NCBI RefSeq assembly: GCF_010119975.1
Contig: NZ_CP048222.1
Span: forward strand, 5,040,501-5,104,500
Source of the DNA: Rhodocytophaga rosea
GTDB taxonomy: Bacteria > Bacteroidota > Bacteroidia > Cytophagales > 172606-1
Direction: 5' to 3'
Length of the DNA stretch: 64,000 nt
Made by a program: the position numbers and the translations under genes. Under the pieces are notes generated by a model. It searched no databases, had not been told where the DNA came from, and worked only from the letters and a program-made list of their open reading frames with translations. Of the stretch, positions 45,789-55,110 are shown piece after piece; the stretch's first letter is position 1; each line of letters opens with the position of its first letter.

Positions 45789-46505
45789 ATGATCTCTTGT
45801 ATGATCATTGATGACGAACAGCATGCGATAGATTTGCTCAAGCATCACATCAGTCAGACACCTTTTCTGGAATTGCTCGAAACCAGTACAAGTCCGGTAA
45901 AAGCTTTGCCGGTTATTCATGAGAAAAAGCCGGATCTGATCTTTCTGGATGTGCAGATGCCTGAAATGTCGGGCATAGAGTTTATGCAATTGCTCAACGG
46001 GCAATGCAAAGTAATTCTTACCACGGCTTACAGCCAGTATGCCCTCGAAGGTTTTGATCATCAGGTAGTAGATTATTTGCTGAAACCCATTTCTTTTTCG
46101 CGTTTTATTAAAGGCGCCCAGCGGGCTTTATCGCTGATAAAACCTGGCGTGGCAGAAGACAATGATTATATCCTGGTGAAAACCGAGCAGAAAGGCAAAT
46201 TACTCAAGATCAACATTCAGGACGTAGTATATATTGAAGGACTGAAAAATTATGTGAGTTTTTATACCAGGCACGGAGAACGTATTATTGCTTTGCTTAA
46301 TATTAAAGACTTAGCCGAACGCCTGCCTGCCGACCGGTTTGTACGCACCCATAAATCGTTTATTCTGGCCATCCCCTACATTATTTTGATCGAAGGGAAT
46401 ATGGTAGGCTTGCAGTTTACCAATAGCCGTATTCCAATCGGAGATACTTACCGGGAAGCATTTATCACGCAAATGAAAGGAAAAATAGTAACTAACAAGA
46501 ACTAA
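45789..46505 (+). CDS. LytTR-family response regulator
   Basis: This 238-residue protein has an N-terminal receiver domain (about 1-120) with MIIDDEQHA (acidic pocket), the phospho-acceptor in DLIFLDVQMPEMSG and the conserved Lys in VDYLLKPISF. The C-terminal LytTR DNA-binding domain (about 140-236) has YVKTEQKGKLLKI-like opening (ILVKTEQKGKLLKINIQDVV), YIEGLKNYVSFYT, FVRTHKSFIL and RIPIGDTYREAF. It likely receives phosphate from the LytS-type kinase at 44335. Its own promoter is probably in the AT-rich 180 bp before it. Confidence 0.94.
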   Translation: MISCMIIDDEQHAIDLLKHHISQTPFLELLETSTSPVKALPVIHEKKPDLIFLDVQMPEMSGIEFMQLLNGQCKVILTTAYSQYALEGFDHQVVDYLLKPISFSRFIKGAQRALSLIKPGVAEDNDYILVKTEQKGKLLKINIQDVVYIEGLKNYVSFYTRHGERIIALLNIKDLAERLPADRFVRTHKSFILAIPYIILIEGNMVGLQFTNSRIPIGDTYREAFITQMKGKIVTNKN

Positions 46506-46602
46506 GCAACCATTCTTAATTTATTGAATCTGTTTTTACTGGCTAACCTTATTGCCAGCCAGGAACCTCTTTGTCTTTTTCGCACCCCTAAATGTATATG
46601 GT

Positions 46603-47928
46603 ATGTTTAAAATAGCTGATTCTCCCATACTTTCTCCTGCCTTTGCGCAAGAAGGACGTTTGTTTTCCCTAGATGCTGCCAGGGCATTTGCTTTACTGAT
46701 TGGCATAGTATTTCATGGTCTAAGTTCCCTGGTTTCGTTTCTGCCTCCTATTGTATGGGCAGTAAAAGATACCCAGAGTAGTGTTCCGGTAGATGTTTTT
46801 TACTATGTGGCGCATGTATTCCGGATGCAGGCTTTTTTTATGCTGTCCGGATTTTTTGCACACATGCTCTACCATCGCAAGGGTGCACAAGGCTTTTTAA
46901 TGCATAGAATCAAGCGCATTGGTGTGCCGCTGCTTGTATTCTGGCCCTTTATGATGGTGGCAACCCAACTGTTATGGACCTGGGGATATAAGCAAATGGG
47001 TTATTTAGCCATGAATCCGGATACGGCAAAACTGGGATATTGGGAAATTATAGGTGGTAATTTTAAATCGTTTGCCTGGTTAAACTACGGATTTCCGCTC
47101 ACACACCTGTGGTTTTTGTATATGTTGCTTTGGTTTTGTGCCGCCCTATGGCTATTACGTCCGGTTTTTGTAAAATTTATCGATAAGCAAGGTAAACTCC
47201 GGGCAATTGCCGACAGATGTATGGCTTTTCTTATTGGAAGATGGTGGGGCAGCCTGGTTATTGGATTAATAGCCGTGCCTGCTATGTGGGGCATGAAAAA
47301 TGGCTTTGGTGTAGATACGCCAGACCATTCATTGTTGCCGCAATGGGCGCCGTTTATAGTATATGGTTTGTATTTTACGTTTGGATGGTTTTTACACAGG
47401 CAACCAGTGCTGCTTGAATCAATTAAAAAATACTGGAAAGTAAATGCCGTGTTAAGTCTTGTTTTTATTGTCTTAGTTGCTTTCTCATTTTTTTCGGTAG
47501 TCTATCAGGTAGTTGCTCAAGGGAATGCTCCCCAGCCTCCGGTAGATCCTGCAACCATGCAACTCATGAGTATGATCTATAACAGTTTATATGGGCTAGC
47601 TTCCATCACTGGCATGTTTGCTTTCACTGGGGTAATGCTTGCTTTCTTTTCACGGAATAATTCAGTAATCCGCTATCTATCTGATGCTTCCTACTGGATG
47701 TACCTGATCCATTTACCGGTGGTAGTGTTATTTCAGATTCTGGTAGCTCCATATGCCTGGCACTGGTCAATAAAAGTGGTGGCTATTTTGCTGCCGAGCC
47801 TGCTAATATTATTAGTCAGTTATCATATTTTGGTACGTTATACTTTTATAGGCAAACTGCTGAACGGACGAAAGTATACCAGAAAAGAGGAAACTAAAGT
47901 CAATATAGCTGCGGAAGTGGCTAGGTAG
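46603..47928 (+). CDS. acyltransferase family membrane protein (acyltransferase 3 / OpgC type)
   Basis: The protein is 441 residues from the ATG at 46603; an earlier in-frame ATG at 46552 adds 17 residues without a conserved start. About ten hydrophobic segments follow the motif RLFSLDAARAFALLIGIVFHG (conserved Asp and His of acyltransferase 3, near 19-39) and an FMLSGFFAHML stretch. The RIKRIGVPLLVFWPF block is typical of the OpgC-like subfamily. It would transfer an acyl group, such as succinyl or acetyl, to a surface glycan or related substrate. It is 98 bp after the LytTR gene and may be in the same transcript. Confidence 0.88.
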   Translation: MFKIADSPILSPAFAQEGRLFSLDAARAFALLIGIVFHGLSSLVSFLPPIVWAVKDTQSSVPVDVFYYVAHVFRMQAFFMLSGFFAHMLYHRKGAQGFLMHRIKRIGVPLLVFWPFMMVATQLLWTWGYKQMGYLAMNPDTAKLGYWEIIGGNFKSFAWLNYGFPLTHLWFLYMLLWFCAALWLLRPVFVKFIDKQGKLRAIADRCMAFLIGRWWGSLVIGLIAVPAMWGMKNGFGVDTPDHSLLPQWAPFIVYGLYFTFGWFLHRQPVLLESIKKYWKVNAVLSLVFIVLVAFSFFSVVYQVVAQGNAPQPPVDPATMQLMSMIYNSLYGLASITGMFAFTGVMLAFFSRNNSVIRYLSDASYWMYLIHLPVVVLFQILVAPYAWHWSIKVVAILLPSLLILLVSYHILVRYTFIGKLLNGRKYTRKEETKVNIAAEVAR

Positions 47929-47960
47929 TTTGACTTGACTGTCCAGGTTAACAATTTTCT

Positions 47961-48335
47961 TCAGGCATGCAATTGTGAAAATCGCAAGTAGGCTACCCAA
48001 ATACTCATGCAACATACAAATACATTAAAGATGGCAGCTGGAAATTCCTTTCTTTTCATATGAATGGGAGCGGCAAATACCATAATCAGTGAAAAACCAA
48101 GGGCAGCAAGTGGCGTAAGAAGCGGTAAAATGTGGGTAGCCCAGGGAACAATAATTCCCAGGGCTCCCAAAATTTCGGTAATTCCAATAAAACGAATGAG
48201 TGGATACGATAAGCCATCTACGCCAGTCTGGCCAATACTAACTAATCTTTCACGCGCCTGGGTTGATTTCATCAGGCCGGAATAAGAGAATAATAGGGCC
48301 AGAAATAGCTGGCATACCCATAGCATAATATTCAT
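47961..48335 (-). CDS. DoxX-like family membrane protein
   Basis: The protein is 124 residues from the ATG at 48333-48335 (MNIMLWVCQLFLALLFSYSG), the usual DoxX-like opening; ATGs at 48365 and 48407 are in frame but add polar residues that overlap the crp-like gene end. Four transmembrane helices lie at about 3-22, 42-62, 70-88 and 97-115, with the GLMKS and GALGIIVPWATHILPLLTPL motifs. The role is unknown; DoxX-like proteins often accompany redox or transport genes. It follows the Crp-family gene by about 70 bp (or overlaps it if the longest start is used) and is probably in one operon. Confidence 0.85.
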   Translation of the reverse strand: MNIMLWVCQLFLALLFSYSGLMKSTQARERLVSIGQTGVDGLSYPLIRFIGITEILGALGIIVPWATHILPLLTPLAALGFSLIMVFAAPIHMKRKEFPAAIFNVFVCCMSIWVAYLRFSQLHA

Positions 48336-48403
48336 AACTTTTTTTACCAAAGTTTGAAATATCATTCCTGGTTTCCTTTGACATTTATCAAAAAGTATGA
48401 TCT

Positions 48404-48985
48404 TCAAATCTGCTTTTTACTGGGAAAACCTGCCCGGATGCGGCTTAATGTTTCTCCGGTAATTCCCAGATACGAAGCAATCATCCCCAGAGGAACACGT
48501 TGTATAATAGTCGGACTGGTTTCTATCAGGTGTTTGTAGCGCTCATGGGCTGTAGCAAAATGGAGTTCATCGAAGCGTTGTTGCATTTGCACCAGTCCAT
48601 GCGAAGTAACCAGGCGGCCAAAGCGCTCAATTTCATGGTGATTTTTATATAACTGTTCTATGTCCTGGTAGTGTATAGCCCACAACAGCGAATCTTCCAG
48701 CAGTTCAATTATCCGCCTGTCGGGTTTACGGGTGATAAAACTCACAATGGAACAGGCGAAGGTATTCTCTGTACTGATCCAGTCGGTCACATCTTTGTCC
48801 TCTTTCAAGTAATACGTTCTGGAAAGCCCTTTTTCGATGAAGTAGATGTAATGACATACAGTACCAGCTCTTACCAGCACATGTCCTTTTGGTAGTTCCA
48901 TCCGTTGTAATATGGCAGATAACGCCTGTTTGCTTTCCGCAGAAAGAGGTAGGAACTGATTAACGGTTTCAAAAAATGCCTGCAT
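48404..48985 (-). CDS. Crp/Fnr-family transcriptional regulator
   Basis: This 193-residue protein has an N-terminal cyclic-nucleotide-binding-like beta-roll (about 25-115, LPKGHVLVRAGTVCHYIYFI, EKGLSRTYYLKEDKDVTDW) without the usual cAMP-contact Arg pattern, so the effector is unclear. A dimer helix follows, then a C-terminal helix-turn-helix: PLGMIASYLGITGETLSRIR. Such Bacteroidota regulators often control the neighbouring DoxX or similar genes. It is the first gene of a two-gene minus-strand unit with DoxX. Confidence 0.92.
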   Translation of the reverse strand: MQAFFETVNQFLPLSAESKQALSAILQRMELPKGHVLVRAGTVCHYIYFIEKGLSRTYYLKEDKDVTDWISTENTFACSIVSFITRKPDRRIIELLEDSLLWAIHYQDIEQLYKNHHEIERFGRLVTSHGLVQMQQRFDELHFATAHERYKHLIETSPTIIQRVPLGMIASYLGITGETLSRIRAGFPSKKQI

Positions 48986-49090
48986 GGGCTTAAGTTAACA
49001 CATAGAAATCTAATCTAATCTGTAATCCGCTTTATCAGAATCAGAACTTATTTTTGGGTATCGGGTAAAGACTAATTGTTTGAATAGTAA

Positions 49091-49215
49091 GGCCGTCTTT
49101 ACTTTTATTTTGCTTGCCCAAAATAAAAGTAACAAAACAAAAGGGCAAAATGAAAAACGCTTCAACGCTCTTAGCCTGCGCTCACCCCGCTTTTCATTTG
49201 TCCCCTCGCGCATTG
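49091..49215 (+). repeat. structured dispersed element, type A head with a third body
   Basis: It starts GGCCGTCTTTACTTTTATTT and forms the same 14-bp stem as type A (49099-49112 with 49119-49132, loop CTTGCC). Its body differs: GGGCAAAATGAAAA pairs with TTTTCATTTGTCCC, enclosing a C-rich loop. It lies in the 545-bp region 48986-49530 between the crp-like and padR-like genes. That region also holds the AT-rich control region of padR. Confidence 0.75.
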
Positions 49216-49423
49216 AATTTTTGTTTGATTTATTATTGAGCTGATCTACTTCTACGATGATACAATCATCATGTTTACAGATTCGAAAGCCAGACATTAA
49301 TGATACAGAAAAGTACCAAGCATATTAGGCCTATAGTCAGTTCTATCATCCCCACCAAAAATGTATCTCATCCGGACAGTTATTGCACCAGAATGTTCAG
49401 TTGTAATACAACCTATCTGATTA

Positions 49424-49470
49424 TAATATAATGTAATTATCTGTTATTTAATATATTATATAATTGGCTG
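49424..49470. promoter_or_regulatory. candidate PadR control region (AT-rich, near-palindromic)
   Basis: The stretch is almost pure A/T, with near-palindromes such as TTAATATATTATATAA, and lies 60-107 bp upstream of the padR-like ATG. PadR regulators typically bind AT-rich palindromes in their own promoter. That the motif is a PadR site is inference. Confidence 0.3.
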
Positions 49471-49530
49471 AATATTTGTTATGCAAAGGTGAAAGATATA
49501 AGTTATTTGCCTTTATTAAAGAAACCTACC

Positions 49531-49869
49531 ATGAAAGGAACCCAACTTGGAGAGTTTGAAGAGATTGTTTTGCTCACCATTGCTGCCTTGTACGATGATG
49601 CCTACAGTGTAGCTGTACTGGAAGAAATAGAACGCCGGATGGAAAGGCCCATGAGCATAGGAGCTATTCACCGGACCATGCAGCGGCTGGAAGAAAAAGG
49701 CCTGGTAAAGTCAAGGTTTGGGGAAGCAACTACAGAAAGAGGAGGGAGGCGTAAACGCCTTTTCACAGTAACACCAGCCGGAGAAAGATCGCTATTTGAA
49801 GCCAAAACACTCCGCAATGATCTATGGGCCGCTATTCCGAAAGGAGCTTTCAAAACAAGTTTGTCATGA
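49531..49869 (+). CDS. PadR-family transcriptional regulator
   Basis: The protein is 112 residues long from the ATG at 49531 (MKGTQLGEFEEIVLLTI); an in-frame GTG at 49489 is less likely. The winged helix shows EEIVLLTIAALYDDAYSVAV, SIGAIHRTMQRLEEKGLV (recognition helix) and ERGGRRKRLFTVTPAGE (wing). The C-terminal dimer helix is short, as in the PadR group associated with orphan permeases. The stop overlaps the first permease start by 4 bp (ATGA), so the regulator is co-expressed with, and probably represses, the permease array. Confidence 0.93.
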   Translation: MKGTQLGEFEEIVLLTIAALYDDAYSVAVLEEIERRMERPMSIGAIHRTMQRLEEKGLVKSRFGEATTERGGRRKRLFTVTPAGERSLFEAKTLRNDLWAAIPKGAFKTSLS

Positions 49870-52493
49870 AACCAGTCAACACTCCTCAACCGCCTCGCTG
49901 GGCAGAACGATTTCTGGAATGGATAGCAGCGGATCACTTACTGGAAGAAGTACAGGGCGATTTACAGGAATTGTTTGAAAAACGCCTGCAATACGATAGC
50001 CTGCGAAAAGCCAGGTGGCTCTATGTACTGGATCTGCTCAAACTAATTCATCCCAGGTTATGGCGAAAAAAATCCTCTACTACATCTCTCAATCCTTTTG
50101 ATATGCTTAGTACTTATATAAAAATTGCTTTCCGGCACCTTGTTAAAAATATTGGATATAGCTTTCTTAATATGGGTGGTCTGGCCGTAGGTCTTACGAT
50201 GGCCATGCTGATCGGTTTATGGATTTGGGATGAACTGTCGTTTAATAAAAATTACGCTAACTATACGCAGATTGCCAGGGTACTGGAAAACCAGACATAT
50301 AATGGAGAAACCGGTACTTCCTGGGCAGCCGTTCCTCCGGTAGGTAATGCCTTACGTAGCCAGTATGGCCACGATTTTAAACATGTGCTCATGGCATCTC
50401 ATCCGCAACGGATTATTCTTTCGGCTGGGGAGAAAAAGTTAATTAAAAGCGGCTACTATTTTGAACCTGGCGTGGCAGATATGCTAAGCCTGAACATGCT
50501 TTCTGGCACACAGAAGGGTTTACAAGAACCTCATTCCATTTTACTTTCCCAGTCACTGGCAAAAGCCTTTTTTGGAGGTGCTGATCCGGTGGGTAAGGTG
50601 TTGGAAATGGATAATAACCAGGCTGTAAAAGTAACGGGTGTGTATGAAGACATTCCGCAGAATGCCGATTTCAGGGATATGTTGTTTATTGCTCCCTGGA
50701 GCCTGTATATCAGCAGTAATGCCTGGATTCAACAAGATGCCTGGTGGCAAAATGGTTTTCAAGCATATGTGCAGCTGGCAGATCATACTGATATGGCTAG
50801 CATTTCAGCCAAAATACGGGATCTTAAAAAGAAGGCTGTAACAGGAGAAGAAGCCCAAGCGAAACCGGAATTATTTCTTTTTCCTATGGCCAAGTGGCAT
50901 TTGTATGCAGACTTTGAGAATGGGATCAGTACCGGCGGACGTATTCAGTTTGTGTGGCTCTATGGGATGATCGGAATGTTCGTGATTCTGTTGGCCTGCA
51001 TTAATTTTATCAATTTAACCACAGCCAGAGCCTCCATACGGGCCAAAGAAGTAGGTATCCGAAAGGCAATTGGCTCCTACCGCAGTCAGCTAATTGGGCA
51101 GTTCTTAAGTGAATCGATGGTAGGCGTAATGTTTGCCTTTATAGGATCGTTACTACTCGTACAACTGCTTTTGCCCTTGTTCAATGAAGTGGCTGATAAG
51201 CAGCTTTCCATGCCCTGGACTCATCCGGGATTCTGGCTGATTGGTATTGGGTTTAGTATGTTCACTGGCTTGCTGGCTGGCTCTTACCCCGCGTTTTATT
51301 TATCAGCATTTAAACCTGTGAAAGCCCTCAAAGGTACGTTTCAGCCAGGCCGTTTTGCGGCAACCCCCCGCAAGATTCTGGTAGTGGTACAGTTTACGGT
51401 TTCAATTATACTTATTATTGGCACCCTGGTTGTATTCCGCCAGGTAAGGTTTGCAAAAGACCGTCCAGTGGGTTATGACCGGAATGGCTTAGTGATGATT
51501 GAAACGCCTACCAATGAAATTCATAGTCATATCGATGCCCTGCGGGATGAATTAAAAAAAGCAGGCGTAATCGCAGAACTGTCAGAATCGCTCAATCCGA
51601 TGACTGGGATGAGTTTTAGTGCCAGCGGCTACGACTGGGGAGGTAATAGTTCTGATCCGGAATTAAGTTTTGGAACTGTATACATTGACCATACATTTGG
51701 CAAAACCGTTGGCTGGCAATTCAAGGATGGCCGGGATTTTTCCAGAGAACTGGCTACCGATTCCACAGGCATTGTATTGAATGAAAGTGCCGTCAGGCAG
51801 ATGGGCTTACAGGATCCGGTAGATAAAACGATCCGGCAAACCGCTTATGGCAACACAGAAGTATTTCATGTATTGGGGGTGATCAAAGATATGCTGATGG
51901 AATCTCCTTACGAACCTGTCAGACCTACGATCTATAAGATTAATCCGGGAAAAGGAAATTTAGCCAATATTCGGATACATCCTCATTTAAGTCCTTCGGA
52001 AGCACTTGGTAAAATCGAAGCAGTTTTTAAAAAATACAGCCCATCCGCACCCTTTTCATACACATTTATTGACGAGGCGTATGCCATAAAATTCAGTGAG
52101 GAAGAACGGGTAGGTAAACTCGCTACGCTGTTTGCTTGCCTGGCAATTTTTATCAGCTGCTTAGGACTATTTGGACTCGCCTTATTTACTGCCCAGCAGC
52201 GCACCAAAGAAATTGGTGTACGCAAAGTATTAGGGGCTTCGGTAATAGATGTATGGTTGTTGCTTTCCAAAGATTTTGTCCGGCTGGTTTTGTTTGCGTT
52301 GCTCATTGCCATCCCTTTAAGCTATCTGCTGATGAACCGCTGGCTGGAGAACTATACCTATCGTTCAGGTATTGGCCCCTGGATATTTGTTCTTTCCGGT
52401 ACAGGCGCCTTGTTGCTTGCTGTAGGTACGGTGAGTTACCAGGCCATTAAAGCCGCTTTAAACAATCCGGTAAAATCCCTGCGAAATGAATAA
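49866..52493 (+). CDS. orphan FtsX/MacB-type ABC permease 1, with permease prefix domain
   Basis: This 875-residue inner-membrane protein starts at the ATG overlapping the padR stop. Residues about 8-68 are a conserved prefix (PPRWAERFLEWIAADHLLEE, then VQGDLQELFEKRL and KLIHPRLWRKK). TM1 lies at about 95-115, followed by a MacB-like periplasmic domain. A FtsX module follows with TM near 375-395 and the RAKEVGIRKAIGS coupling motif. A second periplasmic domain and a second FtsX module follow, with QQRTKEIGVRKVLGAS. It has the double MacB_PCD-FtsX layout of orphan permeases. No ATPase partner lies nearby. The gene overlaps permease 2 by 8 bp. Confidence 0.92.
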   Translation: MKPVNTPQPPRWAERFLEWIAADHLLEEVQGDLQELFEKRLQYDSLRKARWLYVLDLLKLIHPRLWRKKSSTTSLNPFDMLSTYIKIAFRHLVKNIGYSFLNMGGLAVGLTMAMLIGLWIWDELSFNKNYANYTQIARVLENQTYNGETGTSWAAVPPVGNALRSQYGHDFKHVLMASHPQRIILSAGEKKLIKSGYYFEPGVADMLSLNMLSGTQKGLQEPHSILLSQSLAKAFFGGADPVGKVLEMDNNQAVKVTGVYEDIPQNADFRDMLFIAPWSLYISSNAWIQQDAWWQNGFQAYVQLADHTDMASISAKIRDLKKKAVTGEEAQAKPELFLFPMAKWHLYADFENGISTGGRIQFVWLYGMIGMFVILLACINFINLTTARASIRAKEVGIRKAIGSYRSQLIGQFLSESMVGVMFAFIGSLLLVQLLLPLFNEVADKQLSMPWTHPGFWLIGIGFSMFTGLLAGSYPAFYLSAFKPVKALKGTFQPGRFAATPRKILVVVQFTVSIILIIGTLVVFRQVRFAKDRPVGYDRNGLVMIETPTNEIHSHIDALRDELKKAGVIAELSESLNPMTGMSFSASGYDWGGNSSDPELSFGTVYIDHTFGKTVGWQFKDGRDFSRELATDSTGIVLNESAVRQMGLQDPVDKTIRQTAYGNTEVFHVLGVIKDMLMESPYEPVRPTIYKINPGKGNLANIRIHPHLSPSEALGKIEAVFKKYSPSAPFSYTFIDEAYAIKFSEEERVGKLATLFACLAIFISCLGLFGLALFTAQQRTKEIGVRKVLGASVIDVWLLLSKDFVRLVLFALLIAIPLSYLLMNRWLENYTYRSGIGPWIFVLSGTGALLLAVGTVSYQAIKAALNNPVKSLRNE

Positions 52494-55110
52494 GGCCAAT
52501 AAAAATGCATCGCCATCGCCTCCTCGCTGGGCAGAACAGTTTCTGGAATGGATAGCCGCTGATCATTTAGTGGAAGAAGTGCAGGGCGATTTACAAGAAC
52601 TGTTTGAAAAACGCCTGCAAAGCATGAGTCTGCGAAAAGCCAGGTGGTTGTATGTATTGGATTTATTGAAACTGATTCATCCCAGACTCTGGCGAAAAAA
52701 AGCGCCTCTTTATCAATCCCTAAATCCTATTGATATGTTTCAACACATTCTCCTGCTCACTTTTCGCTCCTTTAGGCGTTTTAAAAACTCTTTTTTTATC
52801 AATTTAATTGGCCTTTCTACCGGACTTACCTCTGTGTTGCTGATTTATTTGTGGGTGTTTGACGAACTGTCAATGGATAAATTTCATGAGAACGACAGCC
52901 GCTTATACCAAGTGATGATCAATGTTCAGGAAGATTCCACACAGATCCGCACTTTTGAAACCAATTCACATCTGCTAGCACCTGCCTTAGTTAAAGAACT
53001 GCCAGAGATAGAATATGTCACTCCGGTAGGATGGTCTACACAGGGAATTGTTTCCGTTCAGGAGAAGCAAATGAGAGCCAAGGGCAGGCATGCCGGAGAA
53101 GATTACTTCCATATATTTTCTTTCAGGCTGCTGGAAGGAAATAAACAGACTGTGCTAACCAGTAAAGAATCAATCGCTATTTCTCATGAACTGGCACATA
53201 AACTATTTGGCACCACAGAAAACCTGATTGGAAAAGCCATTACCTGGGATCAGGAGCCATATGAAGGTACCTATCTGATTTCTGGGATTTTTGAGAAACT
53301 ACCTGGTAATTCATCTGAGCGGTTTGATTTTTTACTCACCAATAAATTATTTCTGGAAAAAACCACCATGGATGTAAGCTGGCACAGCAATCCTGTACAG
53401 GTTTATCTGACATTGAAAAAAGAGACAGATGTAAAAGCGTTTGGCGCAAAACTAAAGCGATTCTATCAGTCCAAACTTGAACCATCGGGCGGAAACAACT
53501 CATCCGGGCCAATTGCCCATATGTTTATAAGAAAGTACTCAGATAAATATTTATATGGAACCTACGAAAATGGCATACAGGCCGGCGGAAGAATCAATTA
53601 TGTGATACTGTTCTCCATCATTGGCTTGTTCCTTCTGCTGATTGCCTCCATTAATTTTATGAATTTATCTACTGCCAAGGCATCCAGAAGAGCAAAAGAA
53701 ATAGGCATTAAGAAAGCCATTGGTGCCGGGCGGAACAGTTTAATTTGTCAATATCTGTCAGAATCTCTGATATTGGCCTTTCTGGCCTCGTTTCTATCGG
53801 TGGTGTTTGTTTTTCTGCTGCTGCCACAATTCAACTTTATTACCGGTAAAGAACTACAGTTACAACTGGACCCTATCCTGATATCAGGAGCCATACTCAT
53901 TACATTGATCACTGGGTTAATTTCTGGCAGTTATCCAGCTTTATATCTCTCAGGATTTAGGCCGGTAGAAGTATTAAAAGGTAAACTGCCCACTTCGTTA
54001 GGAGAGCTTTGGGTGCGCAAAGGGCTGGTTGTATTCCAGTTTAGCCTATCTACTTTATTTATTATGGCAATTGTGGTAATTTTTAAACAGGTAGATTATG
54101 TACAATCCAGAAACCTGGGATATAACAAAGATAATGTTCTTTCTTTTGAGGCAGAAGGAACGATGAACAAGAATCTGGAGTCGTTTCTTGCCCAGGTAAA
54201 AGCTATTCCAGGGGTAGTAAATACTTCCCATATGAATTACAGCGTAGGCAGCCCCACCGGCACTGGTGGTATGCAATGGGAAGGAAAAACCGAAAGTATT
54301 GAATTCAGCAATCTGGAAGTTGGCTATGGGCTCATAGAATTACTGGGTATCCCACTCAAAGAAGGCCGCAGCTTTTCCAGGGATTATGGCACTGAAGATG
54401 CCAAAATGATTTTGAATGAAATAGCTGTGCAACGCATGGGCCTTACTGATCCGGTAGGCAAACGGGTAAAATTATGGGGTAAGGAATATGAGATTGTTGG
54501 CGTAACCCAAAATTTTCATTTTGAATCCCTGTATGAAGAAGTAAAACCTTGTTTTTTCCGGCTTAACCCCAGCAGCAAAAAGCTGGTAGTGAAAATTGCC
54601 TCCGGCCGGGAGAAGCAAACCATTGAAAGGCTGGAAAAACTCTATAAAAGCTACAATCCGGGTATTCCCTTTTATTTTACTTTTCTGGATGAGGAATACC
54701 AGGCTTTATATACAGCGGAGCAAAAAGTATCCACCTTGTTTACGTGTTTTGCAGGAATAGCCATTGTTATCTCTTGCCTGGGCTTGTTTGGTTTAGCCGC
54801 TTTCACCGCCGAAAGAAGGCGAAAAGAGATCGGTATCCGGAAAGTACTGGGTGCCAGTGAAGCAGGTATTGTCAGCCTGTTATCAAGAGAATTTATTCAA
54901 ATGGTTAGTATGGCTATACTCATCGCTTTGCCCATTAGCTACCTGATTGCTAAGTATTGGTTAGAGAAGTTTGCCTTTAGAATCGCAGTAGAATGGTGGT
55001 TTTTTGCAGGTGCCGGTGGATTAGCTTTGTTAATTGCCACTGTAACGGTAGCCACCCAAACATTTAAAGCTGCCAGAATCAATCCGGTACATACCCTTAG
55101 AGATGAATAA
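52486..55110 (+). CDS. orphan FtsX/MacB-type ABC permease 2, with permease prefix domain
   Basis: This 874-residue protein has the same layout: prefix (about 9-70, PPRWAEQFLEWIAADHLVEE), TM1, periplasmic domain, FtsX module with KASRRAKEIGIKKAIGA, second periplasmic domain, and last FtsX module with ERRRKEIGIRKVLGAS. Its body is much closer to permease 4 than to permeases 1 and 3; both have LNPIDMFQH and FFINLIGLSTGL after the prefix, and GELW-RKGLVVFQFSLS. It begins inside the 3' end of permease 1 at ATGAATAA and ends the same way over permease 3, so translation is coupled. Confidence 0.92.
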   Translation: MNKANKNASPSPPRWAEQFLEWIAADHLVEEVQGDLQELFEKRLQSMSLRKARWLYVLDLLKLIHPRLWRKKAPLYQSLNPIDMFQHILLLTFRSFRRFKNSFFINLIGLSTGLTSVLLIYLWVFDELSMDKFHENDSRLYQVMINVQEDSTQIRTFETNSHLLAPALVKELPEIEYVTPVGWSTQGIVSVQEKQMRAKGRHAGEDYFHIFSFRLLEGNKQTVLTSKESIAISHELAHKLFGTTENLIGKAITWDQEPYEGTYLISGIFEKLPGNSSERFDFLLTNKLFLEKTTMDVSWHSNPVQVYLTLKKETDVKAFGAKLKRFYQSKLEPSGGNNSSGPIAHMFIRKYSDKYLYGTYENGIQAGGRINYVILFSIIGLFLLLIASINFMNLSTAKASRRAKEIGIKKAIGAGRNSLICQYLSESLILAFLASFLSVVFVFLLLPQFNFITGKELQLQLDPILISGAILITLITGLISGSYPALYLSGFRPVEVLKGKLPTSLGELWVRKGLVVFQFSLSTLFIMAIVVIFKQVDYVQSRNLGYNKDNVLSFEAEGTMNKNLESFLAQVKAIPGVVNTSHMNYSVGSPTGTGGMQWEGKTESIEFSNLEVGYGLIELLGIPLKEGRSFSRDYGTEDAKMILNEIAVQRMGLTDPVGKRVKLWGKEYEIVGVTQNFHFESLYEEVKPCFFRLNPSSKKLVVKIASGREKQTIERLEKLYKSYNPGIPFYFTFLDEEYQALYTAEQKVSTLFTCFAGIAIVISCLGLFGLAAFTAERRRKEIGIRKVLGASEAGIVSLLSREFIQMVSMAILIALPISYLIAKYWLEKFAFRIAVEWWFFAGAGGLALLIATVTVATQTFKAARINPVHTLRDE

